DNA from: Astrocystis sublimbata
Lineage: Eukaryota > Ascomycota > Sordariomycetes > Xylariales > Xylariaceae
NCBI GenBank assembly: GCA_022453515.1
Contig: JAJNNY010000024.1
Coordinates: forward strand, 310,001 to 374,000
Reading direction: 5' to 3'
DNA: 64,000 nucleotides
This document shows positions 1 through 11,217 of the stretch, piece by piece; the first letter of the stretch is position 1, and the number at the start of each line of letters is the position of its first letter. The notes below the pieces were generated by a model. The model saw only the letters and a list, made by a program, of their open reading frames with translations, had not been told where the DNA came from and made no database searches. The translations under genes and the position numbers were made by a program.

Positions 1-75
1 GGTATTGGCGAGGTTCCCTACCTCGATCCTGCTTCGAAGGGACGCCGCGAAGCTCTTGAGCTGCCCTGGAACTGA
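1..75 (+). CDS. 3' end of an unidentified protein-coding gene (cut by window edge)
   Basis: The frame beginning at base 1 is open for 24 codons and stops at TGA 73-75. It ends in a charged tail (residues read GIGEVPYLDPASKGRR, then EALELPWN). Codon use is GC-rich at third positions, like the neighbouring real genes, and the next several hundred bases are AT-richer and full of intergenic palindromes. That pattern suggests the last exon of a gene entering from the left. I do not recognise the protein and propose no function. It could also be a chance open frame, because it is short and has no visible start. Confidence 0.4.
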   Translation, partial: GIGEVPYLDPASKGRREALELPWN

Positions 76-796
76 TATTGTAGAGGTACCTAGCTTATTG
101 AGTTTCGCATGTTCGTGTTACGTACCTAGTTGAACAGGTGCGCTCATGCATTTAATTTATCTTATCATACCTTCACCGTCAGTTTAGCTTCATCGACGGA
201 TGACGGTCGGATAGTGAGGCAGAGCAAGAACCATTGAGCCCGTACTCAATACCTCCATAAAAACGATCAAAATGACCCAAGACGCTGCTTTTGATGGTTT
301 CAATCAGAAGTTAGCCTTGAAATACGAACTTTCGCTGCTATCTGCGTACCTAGGTGTGCCTACCTACCTATGTACCTAGGTAGGTAGTTAGAACTGTATA
401 TTTTCTGTAGTCTCATCACGATGCAGGGGTTTGAGAAGGGGCTGTTCAGCTTGGTTCTTACGACACCGGAGGTCAAACTCATGTCACGAAGACCTCCCTA
501 GATAGGTAATCTGTGCAAACATGGTTTGAATTTTTGACGATGCCTTTTGCAGAATAGAGGTGCTATGTACATAGGAGGTAAGTGCACCACCTACTTTATC
601 AAGTGACGTCCTGTGGAACCTTGGAACCTGCCCAGAAGGTGTTATCACCCACTCAAATATGTTGTTGAGCAGTAATATGCATTTAACCTAGACAGATCTC
701 AATGTGCCCCTCCATCCCATCTTTAGTAATTTGGGTGGGGTGAATAATACCAACCTTCTCTCTCATCCACTCTCACCTCGTCGGGGATCACTGAAT
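76..796. other. intergenic region with TACCTAGGTA palindromes
   Basis: No gene seen. TACCTAGGTA-type palindromes lie around 347-382. The right part is presumably the promoter and leader of the parvulin gene. Confidence 0.6.
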
Positions 797-1406
797 ATGG
801 CGGGAAAGAAGAACAACAACTCCAAGGCCAAGGGGGACAGCAAGTCTGGTGGCGATGGTGAGAAAGGCAAGGGTGGTGACAAGTTAAAGGGTGGGCAAAA
901 AATCGAAGTCAGGCATATTCTTGTAAGTTCCATTGACCCTATGCTTGAGTATGCACCCAATTATGTCTGATTATTGCCGTAGTGCAGTAAACACTCGAGG
1001 AAAGAAGAGGCTCTCGCCGAAATTCAGCGCCTTACCAGGGGGGACCCCAAGGAAGGTGCCCCATCAAACGAAGCAGAGCCAACAGGGAAGACGGACCCGA
1101 AGACGAAGTCCAAGGCGCCTACACATGCTATATTCGTCCATGTGGCTAAACAATTTTCCGAGGACAAAGCCAGCCAAGGTAAGCTTCAATATTTCCAGCT
1201 ACCTTCTACCCGTGATCGACGTACTGGCCAAAGACTTACAGTACCCTCCAGGAGGCTCACTTGGCCAGAAAACGAAAGGCTCTTTACACCCGGAATTTGA
1301 AAAGGTTGCGTATAGTTTGCAGCCAACAGAAAACGGCATTGTTCACATTGGGGAAGCCAAAACAGATTTTGGCTATCATCTAATTGTGGTAGACAAGCGC
1401 CTGTGA
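797..1406 (+). CDS. pin4: PIN4/PAR14-type parvulin peptidyl-prolyl cis-trans isomerase
   Basis: Predicted exons are 797-922, 983-1178 and 1252-1406, giving 158 residues. The start at 797 opens a lysine/glycine-rich N-terminus (MAGKKNNNSKAKGDSKSGG) typical of eukaryotic PAR14/PIN4 proteins. The parvulin domain follows: the strand IEVRHIL, the helix that includes KHSRKEEALAEI, the FSEDKASQGGSLG segment and the C-terminal FGYHLIVVD strand. The family catalyses proline cis-trans isomerisation; human PAR14 is linked to pre-rRNA processing and chromatin. A stretch of about 30 residues rich in K, T and P is inserted between the first helix and the VAKQFSEDKA motif, so the protein is somewhat longer than the roughly 130-residue human protein. 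Both introns have GTAAG donors. The gene is convergent with the eS12 gene. Identity is clear; the exact acceptor at 1251 is chosen by phase and by the conserved GGSLG. Confidence 0.9.
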
Positions 1407-1643
1407 AGGATGCGTAGATACTAAGATCTTCTACCAGCACGCCACGGCTCGGAGAGCCACAAGAACACAGCCCGGGTCCTATTTTATGCAATTTTTTGTC
1501 TTGATTGAAATGTGTAGTGATTTCCTGACATTTGGCGTCGTTGCCGCTTGAGGACATCAGATACATTTATGGGATTTAATGTAGATGACAGGAACACCGG
1601 ATTCGGATCGTCCGTTTTCCCCTGACACATAAACCAACTCCAT

Positions 1644-2351
1644 TTATTGCTCGGTCTGGAAGTAATTAAGGAGGACGGATCGCTCAGTAGATTCCTCACC
1701 CCAGTCCTTAACGACAACGCAGGAGCAGTTCACAACCTTGCGGGCATTACCCTCACGGTCCAGAACGCCTAGCATACCAATGTTAGTTCACGTGTAGCCT
1801 CACAACAGAGGGATTTTCGGCACATACAAAGACCGGCCCACTCGCCAAGTTGCTTTCCGTCGGGAACCTTGATAAGAGGGATCTTGTGCTCTTGGCACAG
1901 AGCAATGACCAGCTTCTTGTAGGCCTCCTCCTCGCACGTCTCGTTCAGGACGCACATATGAGCCTGGCGTCTGTCGAGAGCCTTGGACGCCTCACGTAGG
2001 CCACGGGCAAGACCGTCGTGCATGAGGGCGAGCTTCAGTACACCTTTCAGGGCGTCCAGAACGGACATCTGACCCTTGGAGGCATCGGCGGAGACTTCGA
2101 CCTCCTCGGGGGCGTCGGGGGCGTTGTTCTCTTCTACGTCCGACTGTGAGAGGAGATGTGTTAGCTACGGGACGGGACGGGACGGGGACGGTCGGTGTCC
2201 TGTGCGATGCGACAAGTTCAATGGCCTGGCAGCCCAGCCGATCTTTTTTTTATTTATTTTTTTGAGGAAGTTCGAGGCGGGGGAGATCCGTCGCGTGCGT
2301 GGGAAAGGCTGCTGGTCATAAATTCCAAAGGAGTTTGATCAAACATACCAT
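1644..2351 (-). CDS. rps12: 40S ribosomal protein S12 (eS12)
   Basis: Exons on the minus strand are 2349-2351 (only the ATG), 1828-2143 and 1644-1768, giving 147 residues. The acidic N-terminus ([17 protein letters not shown]) is followed by the classic eS12 body: [17 protein letters not shown], the [12 protein letters not shown] motif, then [19 protein letters not shown] and a C-terminal NYFQTEQ. Length fits the family (about 145). eS12 sits in the beak of the small ribosomal subunit. The first intron falls directly after the start codon (ATG, then GTATGT), so exon 1 contributes a single codon. It contains a GGGAC-type tandem repeat around 2167-2190. The last intron splits a Cys codon. The gene is divergent from the uS8 gene, with about 0.8 kb between them. 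Family identity is certain; the one-codon first exon rests on splice motif and phase. Confidence 0.93.
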
Positions 2352-3186
2352 CTTGACTTTTGTTGATACCGGTGCGATCCTCGAAGAGTTGGTGTTGATG
2401 TATGTAGGTTGTAGGGGTGAGTAGGTGACGTGCTGGGGGAAAAGAGGCGTGCAGGAAAGCCGATTAATGTTTCGCGATCTGAGATATCAATTGAGCCTGG
2501 TACCGGGGGCTTGGTGGGTGGCCGCCGCAACTTTTGGTGGGGTCTAGCTCTTTATCGCTGTGCGTATCGGTTAGGGTTCGAGGCACTAGAGCACTGCTTA
2601 TGGGTGCTCAGCAGCTGGCAGTGAGCCCCGCGACCCACTCTCGTCTGTTCACAGCTGCCCAGCCTCTCACCTCTGCAAATTGCTGGCAGCGAACAACAGG
2701 GCTGGGATGCTGCCCGTCGGTGCAGGCGGGCCAGGCGGGTGCGTGCGTGGTCAGTGGTCACTGCTCGCTGGCGGAGAACTTTCTGATGGTCTCCACTTCT
2801 ACCTAAGTCAACATCGTGAGCTCAGCTCTACTTTTTCTCTTCCGTCACCTTCCTTTCACCTCTACACATCAAACAAGTCTGAACAACGCCTTAGACCCCC
2901 ACTGGTTCCAACACTGCTCGTGGAATACGATCGGTCTACGCATCATGTGAGACTCTCGGTGCACCGGTTCCAATGATCCGGGCATGCCAAACCCCCCCAT
3001 TCCCGATATGCCATTCTAAGGCCAGGGGAGAGCAATCAGGCGCCTAGCCGCGTCCTGATACGCTTCTCCTCTCCGGTACAGAGCGGGCAGAACCTCTTCA
3101 ACTACCTAGGTAGCATTGAAGCAAGGCACTCTCCATGCTCTAGGCTGATGAATGCTAAACTGTCGCGTCGGTGTAGTTATCGCAAT
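2352..3186. promoter_or_regulatory. shared upstream region of the divergent eS12 and uS8 ribosomal protein genes
   Basis: No convincing gene. The region separates two divergently transcribed ribosomal protein genes and should hold both promoters and the missing first exon of uS8. C/T-rich tracts around 2820-2870 resemble fungal ribosomal-protein leader regions. A possible acceptor (GTGTAG, ending 3176) lies just upstream of the first recognisable uS8 codons. Confidence 0.5.
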
Positions 3187-3937
3187 ATGGCTCTCGAGGA
3201 CGCGCTCAACGCCATCAACAATGCCGAGAAGATGGGTAAGCGTCAGGTGCTTATCCGCCCTTCATCCAAGGTCACGGTGAAATTCCTCGAGGTCATGCAG
3301 AAGAAGGTAAGCTACTGTCATCATCGCATATGTTGCACATGTGGAAGATTTCGCGTCGGGCTGCCCACCTACTGTCCCCTCCTTCCCATTCGGCATGATA
3401 ACTGGATGACGGTTTCAACAATCCCCACGACCAAAGTCTTTTAAGTTGCCGATAGATCAACCCCCAGGCGAAGGAATCTTACACGTATCTCTGATTCATC
3501 ACATGAAGTTCTTACGTTTAGTTCGTCGTCACAATTCACTAACTAATACTTGGAATAGGGATAGTATGTCGACCAAACACCAAGCATCAGTGTGCAGTGT
3601 CAAAATGACTAACTTGCTTGTCTCATCAGTATCGGGGAGTTCGAGGTAGTCGATGATCACCGATCTGGCAAGACCGTTGTTCAGCTCAACGGTCGTATCA
3701 ACAAGGCCGGTGTCATCTCGCCGCGCTACAACGTCCATCTCTCGCAGCTCGAGAAGTGGGTTGTCAAGCTGCTCCCTGCTCGCCAATTCGGGGTAAGTAC
3801 TGTGCCTCCGTGCCAGGAGCGACCCGACATTGACTGTTCTGTAGTACATTATCCTAACTACGTCGGCTGGCATTATGGATCACGAGGAGGCCCGTAGGCG
3901 GCACGTGTCTGGCAAGATTATTGGTTTCTTCTACTAG
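3187..3937 (+). CDS. rps22: 40S ribosomal protein S22/S15a (uS8), with a 5-nt micro-exon
   Basis: Coding exons are 3187-3306, 3559-3563 (five bases), 3630-3792 and 3845-3937. The chain includes [67 protein letters not shown] and [19 protein letters not shown], then the terminal GFFY. This is uS8, which binds helix 21 of 18S rRNA. From Met 3187 it has 126 residues against about 130 in yeast. Alignment suggests three to five more N-terminal residues, because the codons just before 3187 read Y-R-N in frame, matching the family's conserved Arg. An upstream exon joining at the acceptor ending 3176 is therefore likely but not located. Exon GGATA (3559-3563) is required to supply the invariant Gly-Tyr, and both flanking introns have good CTAAC-like branch points. 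The family's His before Gly-Tyr is Lys here. Confidence 0.9.
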
Positions 3938-5125
3938 GCACTTGTTTATTGGTGGGCGAGGAGGAAAAGTTTCGAGCCTTTTGCTTTCTAAGCATTTTCT
4001 GGCGTTGGGGAATGAATGATGGCTGCTGCCGCGGCGAGATTGCAATCTCAAATGACGATCCCCCATATTTGATATCAGCCACTAATTGAACTTTGACTGA
4101 TGCGATTATGTCGAATGTGGAATTAACGTGGTAGAACTGCCCAGGTGATAATTGTCTGTGTATCGGACGTACATATGCGCTGCAACGATGATCGTGGGAC
4201 ACTACACTGTGTACATGGGCCAACTGACGGCAGACACAACCTAGCTTAGGTACTATGGAGTGTGGTAATTGATTATGATTGGGGGACTGGAGTTGTGGAA
4301 CTGCTTCCTTCGATTTTTCTGTTGTGCCACCCAACCTTAATTGATTATACGAGTACCTTCAGTTCTTGCATGTACTTGTATCTAAGCCGAGACGAGGAAA
4401 AGTAAATCGTGCACCTTGTCGGGTCGAACCAACTCATGTACTGTATCAGTGTATTCTATCTCGGTTTCTCCCTGCCCACGGCGACTCTGTAAGCACATTG
4501 GCCTAGGTACTACCTCCATATACCCCTAGGTAGTAAGTACCTAGGTACATAAAATAGGTACCTACCATTGGAACGCCTGCCCTGATTGGTGCTTGGGCAG
4601 CTGGGCCTTTCAAGGACCCGCCTGCGGTAGTCTAGCCTCTAGGGCCCGCCAGACTCCTGAACCTGGCGTGCCTGGAATTGCATCATGATCCATCAATACC
4701 ATACGTACCAAGTACAGGTACTGTACCGTTTCCGAATCTTCAACCTTCTATCCAGTCGGGCCAGTCCCCCAGTCCCCCAGTCCAAGCCTCAAGTCCCAAG
4801 TGCCAAGCCACTTGATTTGATTGACGAATGACCGCAAAAGCGTGATGAGTTGCAACCTCAGGACAGCGACATCCCTCACCGTGGCCGTCTTCCGTGTACC
4901 CACCGGCCTCGACTAGTTGCGCCCGCCTCTACCCTTCTCGAGATATCGTCCTTGACGTTGCCCGAATGTACCTACCGATAGCCTCCCAACTGGGTACACA
5001 TCCGCGACCGCGAGAAACTTGAACACCGCCCTGAACATCGCCGAGCGCAAGGGAGCGAGCGAGCTTCTGATCGCACCGCACGCACCGCACCGGTTGCGTC
5101 CCGTGTCCCGTGTCCCGTACGCGCA
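3938..5125. other. intergenic region with palindromic repeats
   Basis: No gene seen. A cluster of CCTAGGTA-type palindromes lies at about 4500-4570, and a short CCCCAGTC-type tandem repeat at about 4766-4784. The 3' part is the GC-rich leader of the GT90 gene. Confidence 0.6.
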
Positions 5126-7253
5126 ATGCGGCGGCGTCAGCTGCTGTTGATCGGCGGCGTTGCCTTCCTTATCATATGCTTCGCCAGCATATTCCGCCTG
5201 GGCACCGACAGAGAATTCCTCGACGGCACCTTCGACACCCCCCAGGCTCATTCTCCCGCCCGCGCTCCTGACCCGGCCGCAGAACGGCCAGCTCATGCGC
5301 CCACCGAGGGCGACCAGAAGACACATGGCCATGCGCCAGATGCCCAGGCGCAGCTGCCGGCCTCCGGGTCTTCATCATCCTCGTCGACATCCTCGGAATC
5401 GAGTGCCAAACTCAAGCACAAGAACGCGCCCCCTGGCGTCCATCCCGTCAAATTACTCGTAGCGGAAGCAGAGAAGCAACTGAAAGACACAAGAGCTCGA
5501 CAGTCCAAGAGCCTCGATCAAGCCGTTGCCGAGTACCGCCGCCGTTATGCCATCCCGCCCCCGCCGAATTTTAACAAGTGGTTCGAGTTTGCGCAAGCGA
5601 AAGGCGTCCAGCTGATTGACGAGTTCGACATGATCCATGAGTCCATCACACCCTTCTGGGGGCTGAAACCTTCAACGATACGAGAGCGTGCTGTTGAAGC
5701 CTTAGGATTCGACAACGCACTCCTCGGTATCCAGATTCGCGGCGGTAAGATCACGCACATGGAGGGCGGAGCCGACTGGCAGCGGGAAGCGACCGCGGGC
5801 ATGATGGGGAAGTTCCTCAAGTGGCTGCCCGATATGGACCTTTGCTTCAACCTTCACGATGAATCGAGAGTCGTGGTGCCCCACGACGATATGGCCAGAC
5901 TGGTCAAGAGGGCCAAGGAAGTGAACATGCCTGCGGCCAACATCCCCAAACCGAACAATGTGTTCACGGAACAGCCAGAGGGGATCAATGATGGAACAAG
6001 GTTCGAGGAAAGCAAGCTGACGCGATTCAATGTGTTTGCCCACCAACCGACATGGACGCATTCGAGAATGTCTTGCCCACCCGACAGCCCTGCGAGAGGC
6101 CTCGAGGAGGACGAGAGGCACGACCATGTCTCGAGATACGGACTCAGCGAGCTGGGATTTGTGTACAACGTAACCGCCATGTCGGACATTTGTTATTCGC
6201 CGACCCTGAGCTCTTCGTTCGGTTTCTTCGATCGCCCCAATGCATATAATATCGTGCATGATCTGTTTCCCATCTTCTCGCAGTCCAAGATCTCTTCGTA
6301 TGCCGACATCCTGTATCCGTCGCCATGGTACTGGTACGAAAAGGTACATTACGACGAGTCGCAGGATTACGAATGGGACCAGAAGAAGGACAAGTTTTAC
6401 TGGCGGGGGTCGACGACGGGTGGATTCAGCCGGAACGGGGGCTGGCGACGACAGCACCGGCAGCGGTTCGTGCAGAAGATCAATGCCGTCGAGAGCGCCA
6501 AGGTTATGCACAATGCCGGAAGCGCGCGAAACGAGCGGTGGGAGACGCAGGTGGTTCCGCGGGGCGACTATCGACAACTTATCGATGTGTATTTCTCTGG
6601 CGTGGGGCAGTGCGACCCGGGAGACTGCGTCGCACAAGAGGAGTTTTTCAACATCCAGGGGCACGCCGAGCAGCAAGACGCGTGGGGCTACAAATATCTC
6701 CTCGACATAGACGGCAACGCCTTCAGCGGCCGCTTCTACGCCTTCCTGCGAAGCAAGAGCCTCACGTACAAATGGGCCATATTCAGAGAATGGCACCTCG
6801 AGTGGCTCAAGCCGTGGGCGCATTACATCCCGCTGAGTCTGCAGGGCGACGAATGGCTTGAGGCCGTCAGGTACTTTGCGGACCGAGAAGAAGGGAAGCA
6901 GGAGGCGCAGCGCCTCGCTAACCAGCAGAGGGACTGGGCCGACAAGGTGCTTAGACATGAGGACATGGAGGTCTGGTTCTTCAGGCTACTTTTAGAGTAT
7001 GTTTTTTGCCAACCCCCCTTTCCCTCTCACCCTCAAGTTGTTCTTATCTTGTCATATCACTCAGTGGTGGATGTGCTACTAATACAAGAAAATCAGATAT
7101 GGTCGCGTTATAGATGATCAGCGAGCCACGATCGGTTACATGACTAGCGCATCCTCCAAGATGCGTGCCGCGGAGATAAAGGCCGAGGCGAAAAAGAAAC
7201 AGGAAAAGGAAAAGGCACAGAAACAGGATGAAGCCACGTTCATGGATGGATAG
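5126..7253 (+). CDS. GT90 / CAP10-like glycosyltransferase, type II membrane protein
   Basis: Exons are 5126-6996 and 7097-7253, giving 675 residues. The N-terminus MRRRQLLLIGG continues into a single hydrophobic segment (residues about 6-23), a signal anchor that would place the catalytic part in the Golgi lumen. Residues about 45-110 are Pro/Ser-rich linker. The family core follows: WLPDMDLCFNLHDESRVVVP around residue 240, the FYWRGSTTGGF motif around 430, and YKYLLDIDGNAFSGRFYAFL around 525. These identify the DUF821/GT90 family, which includes the Cryptococcus capsule gene CAP10 and related xylosyl- or mannosyl-type transferases. The substrate here is not known. The C-terminal exon encodes a Lys/Glu/Gln-rich, probably coiled tail ending in FMDG. 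The intron splits a Glu codon, and without splicing the frame stops soon after exon 1. Confidence 0.88.
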
Positions 7254-8080
7254 GTACGGACATCGGCATACTGGTGCACTGACTACATAGCGAGTCACCT
7301 TCAGCATACAACAATGCGTTTGTCTCTGTATATTTATTATATTATGATCGGGTAGTAGGCTGCGGCTTCCATTTCCCAGCGATCCTGGTGTACATTTAGT
7401 CTACAGAATAGAGCGTCAGCATTTTCAGGATGCTCAAGAGTCATCATGGGATGGCAAGCACATCGACGACAGTATGCAGTCGGCAGTCTGCCTTGAATTA
7501 CGATGCCGACGGTGGGTGTGATTTTAAGATTGTGCCAATGCTCATGGATATGTATCTCTACGCAGTAGTGGCATTCAGTATAAAGATGCCTCCCTTTCCC
7601 GCCCTTAGGTTCCATCCACAGTGGTAAGGTTCGAGTTTGCTCCATGAGCGAGCGGGATGAGCAAGCCACGAGTGAAGCCCGAAATGCCCATCACAAGTAC
7701 CTAACGGTGCATACTACTATACCTACCTAGGTACTCAAGTACTTACCCAGGTCGCCAGGTACCTAAGGTACCCTGCCATTGCTTACCTAAGGTACAGACA
7801 GAGACAGGGTGGACAGTCCAGTCCCCACAATTAGCCGTTGGACTCTCATCAGGGTAGGGATCCCGCATCTTCTCTTTCTCCCTCGTTCAACACTCCTGCG
7901 TTGTTACCATGTTCAACTACATCGTGCCAATCGATCCCACGCCACAACCCCGGGCCGACGACTTGGGTTATTTGGGTTATCCTGGAACAGTTGGCCATCG
8001 GCGACCCGATCCCAATCGTTGAAACCCTCCTCGGCTCCTCGCGCTTCGAAGGCGACGAGCTCCTCTCCTCTACATCAGCC
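7254..8080. other. intergenic region with palindromic repeats
   Basis: No supported gene. A 110-codon open frame on the minus strand (7337-7669) has no family signature and overlaps the probable 3' UTR of GT90. TACCTAGGTA-like repeats cluster at 7715-7800, just upstream of the swd2 leader. Confidence 0.55.
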
Positions 8081-9425
8081 ATGGCTTCGACGCCCATGGA
8101 CCTTGACCAGACCGAATCCGCGTCGCCGGCCAATGGGACACCTACGCTCAACATCGCGCGGACGCTGGCCAGCAACCTGCCGAGCACTTCTGCGGTGCCA
8201 GACATCGTCGCCAAGTTCAGACCGACCAAGGTACTGCGCGCCCCTCGCCGGCCCTGTAATGCTAAGCCTGTTGAGCGGGCCAGGGACAGTCGACTGACTC
8301 TTTGGGACCTTTGCTGACCGTCCACAGCTGTTCAAGCGCGATGAAGCAAAAGACAACCGCCCACCACCCTACGTCCTCAGTCTCGACTACGACGACCCTG
8401 GCGAGCTTTTGATGACGTCGGAGAGCGACGAAGCGATACAGATCTACAAAATCCGAGAAGGACGGCACGACAAGCAATTACTCAGCAAGAAGTACGGCGT
8501 GAAACTGGCCAAGTTCACGCGTAATAGCTCCAGCATCATCTACGCCAGCACCAAGCAGAACGGTAAAAGATAACCATAACCCTACGATGCTCCAACCACA
8601 GCGCGCCAGGGCGGAATGCTGACTTACGATCCTATCGCAGATGCGATACGATACCTGACGACGCACGACAATGCCTTCATACGGTACTTCGAAGGCCACG
8701 ATGGCGCCGTCACGAACCTAGCCATGCATCCCGGTAGCGATGACTTCATATCGTGCAGTAGGGACAACACGGTACGGTTGTGGAATGCGGGGACCAAGAA
8801 CGCGACCGGCGTGCTGCACCTGAATACGCCCAACCTGGCCGCCTTTGACCCCAGCGGCCAGGTCTTTGCGGTCGGATCGCCCTCAGCCGGACATGTTCTC
8901 ATATACGACCACCGCAACTTCGACAAGGCCCCCGTCAACATGTTCGACGTCGTCGAGTCATGCGCGTCGGCAGACAAGGAGCAATTGATGAGCGGCTGGA
9001 CCAAGTTGGAGTTCTCTAACGACGGGAAATCCATATTACTGGGCACCAAGGGCGGGGGCCATTTCCTTCTCGACTCGTTCAAGGGACATCTCAAGGCGTA
9101 TCTGCAGAAGCCGGAGGGCGGCCGGACAGGGCGCAAACCGCCGGGAGAAGATGCGGCGATGAACGGCGGAGGCGCCAGCAGCAATGTGGAGAGCAGCGGA
9201 GACTGCTGTTTCACGCCAGATGGCAGGTTCGTGATAGGCGGCACCAAGCTGGGCGTGGTGGTGTGGGATACGCTGGCGGCGGTGGACCAGAACAAGAAGC
9301 TGCCGCCAACACATACGATCGAGGATGCGCGACAGGCGGCCGTGGTGGCGTTTAACCCGCGCTTCAACTTCTTCGCGACAGCAGATCAGGAGGTGCTCTT
9401 CTGGTTACCAGATCCTCACGCCTAA
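8081..9425 (+). CDS. swd2: SWD2-like WD40 subunit of COMPASS and of the cleavage/polyadenylation factor
   Basis: Exons are 8081-8230, 8328-8562 and 8641-9425, giving 389 residues. A low-complexity N-terminus of about 40 residues is followed by a beta-propeller: LFKRDEAKDNRPPPY, LSLDYDDPGELLMTSESD, then IRYLTTHDNAFIRYFEGHDG, an SRDNTVRLWN repeat end, and KLEFSNDGKSILLGTKGGGH. In yeast, Swd2 is the WD40 protein shared by the Set1 H3K4 methyltransferase complex and CPF. It binds the SET1 N-terminus and, in CPF, takes part in transcription termination. The order of motifs, including the HDNAFIRYFEGH signature, is diagnostic. An insertion rich in Gly and charged residues (around residue 300) is typical of filamentous fungi. 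The first ATG with an in-frame link to exon 1 is at 8081. Confidence 0.9.
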
Positions 9426-10581
9426 GGTGGAGGAGGAGGAGCATTGCGGTCTGACAAACTCGACGACAACATCAGGACGGGCTCACAGCGCGTGCTAGCC
9501 CGCGGTGTTTGATGATGAGATTGTACGATGGATAAAGATCGAGCGCCTGCCTGCGTCCACAGGTGGTATCTGGCTACTTACCAGATATGTATTCACCTAT
9601 GCAATGTAGGTAGATAGGTACTGGCTACGTTACTCGATCTGTGTATTTGATGGATAGATTCCAAAGGATTAGATACCCGCTTAGTTGTTTTCCAGCTCAT
9701 GAAGAAGCAGAATATTGGGAACTTGCAAGTTGTTGGGTGCCAGAGAGGGGGACAATTTACTTCGGCTGCCATTATCCTGCCATCTACAAGCCTAGATGAT
9801 GAAAATCCGATGTTGTGCAACTTTACCTTTTGTTGAAAGTTTTCAAAATGATTTCCCTGGTCAACACACCTGGGCATACCTACCCGGGGTACATGTAGGT
9901 ATGCCCAGGCTCGTGAGGTCGTGAGGCTGTCGTGGTGTATTGCCCCGCGATCTGAGCTGCTAGGTTGAGGTACCCAGTAGCTCCCCGCACCCGCGCAGAC
10001 ATGATTGGACAAGAATCTTAGGGGCAGCATGCGAGCGTGCCCCACCTTCGTCAAAGCCGCTATCTCCAATGGTACATATGCACCTCTTGCCTACATGTAC
10101 CTCCAAAGGTCCTATGGTATACCTACCTACCTAGGTATAATCTTGAATTCTCCCAGGCTGAATTTGGAGGAGAGCACAGGCAGCATCCATCTCTCAGGCC
10201 CAGGTCGCAATCACCACCACGAGCACCACAACCACCTTTCCCCAGAATACGAACACACCGATAGCTCGAAACCTCGCACCTTCTGAGGCGCTTTTGGGCA
10301 TCGCATCTATCTCACTTGCGAAGTACCATTCCTTTACCGCCCGCACACTGGCGACGAACCGGACGAGCTGATCGATCTGCCATCCTCCGCTCACACGTCT
10401 GTATACCAGCCAGTGCGTGACTGAGCGATCGTTCAGCTGGAGGAGGAGTTCGGTACATCGAGTTCGCGAATAGCAGCACAGCGCAGCGCAGCGTAACAGT
10501 CGCATTAGAGAAGACATAATAGCCCTTTGCGAGGAAACGCAATCCTGCCGAAAGCGAGAGAAAGGGACACCAAATCGAACC
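9426..10581. other. intergenic region
   Basis: No gene seen. Long open frames on both strands (for example 9593-10069 minus) lack any family signature or plausible splice pattern. CCTACCTAGGTA palindromes lie near 10118-10140. Confidence 0.55.
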
Positions 10582-11217
10582 ATGCCCACGTACACCACAA
10601 GCCAGGAATGGCTGCGGCAGTCCGCGCTCCTGATCGAGGCCCGACCAAGCACCGTACGTCTGTCTGTTTATCACTCCATCTCTCCATCTTTGCATCCCCC
10701 GTCCTCGCATTCCTCCTCCATTTCTTCCCAATGAACCAAAAACTAACATCCGCCTTTCCCCCCATCTTAGACCCGCATAACAACCAAATACCACCTGACC
10801 GACCGCACTGGCTCGTCCTCGAAGCAGTCGAAGCGACGCGCCGCCGCCTCTTCCGCCTCAACTTCAACAACGACACCTACCTCTACCCCCGCACCGCGTG
10901 CCTCCCTGACCCTCAAGACCTTCGACCCCTGCTCCGGCGCCTGCCTCAAGTACCGCACGACCAAGGCCGCCGAGGTGTCACGCCTGATTCTTTCCCTGGG
11001 CCAGCTGGGCCAGCGCATGGCGGGGCTGCCTCTGCCCGATATCTCCGATGCCGTTATGGCCGATTCCGGGGCCGATGCCGGGACACCTGCTGCTGTTGAC
11101 AAGGGCGAGGGCGAGGGTGAGGGTGCTGGTGGCGCGAAAAGAGAGCAGACGCCTGCGCCTGCGCAGGCAGGGGGCGGAGCGGGTGGAAAGGGGAAAAAGA
11201 AGCGTGGGAAGAAATAA
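10582..11217 (+). CDS. srp21: signal recognition particle SRP9/SRP21-type protein
   Basis: Exons are 10582-10653 and 10771-11217, giving 172 residues. The N-terminus MPTYTTSQEWLRQSALLIEA and the continuation RPSTTRITTKYHL match the fungal SRP9-21 domain. After a Ser/Thr-rich insertion (residues about 42-68) come LKTFDPCSGACLKYRTTKAAEV and SRLILSLGQLGQRM, the second half of the SRP9 fold. SRP9/21 contributes to the Alu domain of the signal recognition particle, which slows translation while ribosomes are brought to the ER. The C-terminus is Gly/Glu-rich and ends in a basic GKKKRGKK tail. The start at 10582 is chosen because it gives the conserved SQEWL motif; the frame with the longer open reading frame here does not encode the family. 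The intron has a GTACGT donor and a pyrimidine-rich acceptor. Confidence 0.88.

Noticed and set aside
3394..3494. Possible C/D-box snoRNA in the first uS8 intron (ATGATAA and CTGA motifs)
   Set aside because: Yeast RPS22B hosts a snoRNA in an intron, but no terminal stem or rRNA-complementary guide could be seen here.
5702..6958. 418-codon open frame antisense to the GT90 gene
   Set aside because: Shadow of the GC-rich coding strand; the plus strand encodes clear GT90 motifs over the same interval.
7337..7669. 110-codon open frame on the minus strand after the GT90 gene
   Set aside because: No family motif and composition unlike the flanking genes; it overlaps the probable 3' UTR of GT90.
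9593..10069. 158-codon open frame on the minus strand between swd2 and srp21
   Set aside because: It crosses TACCTAGGTA-type intergenic repeats and has no recognisable domain.
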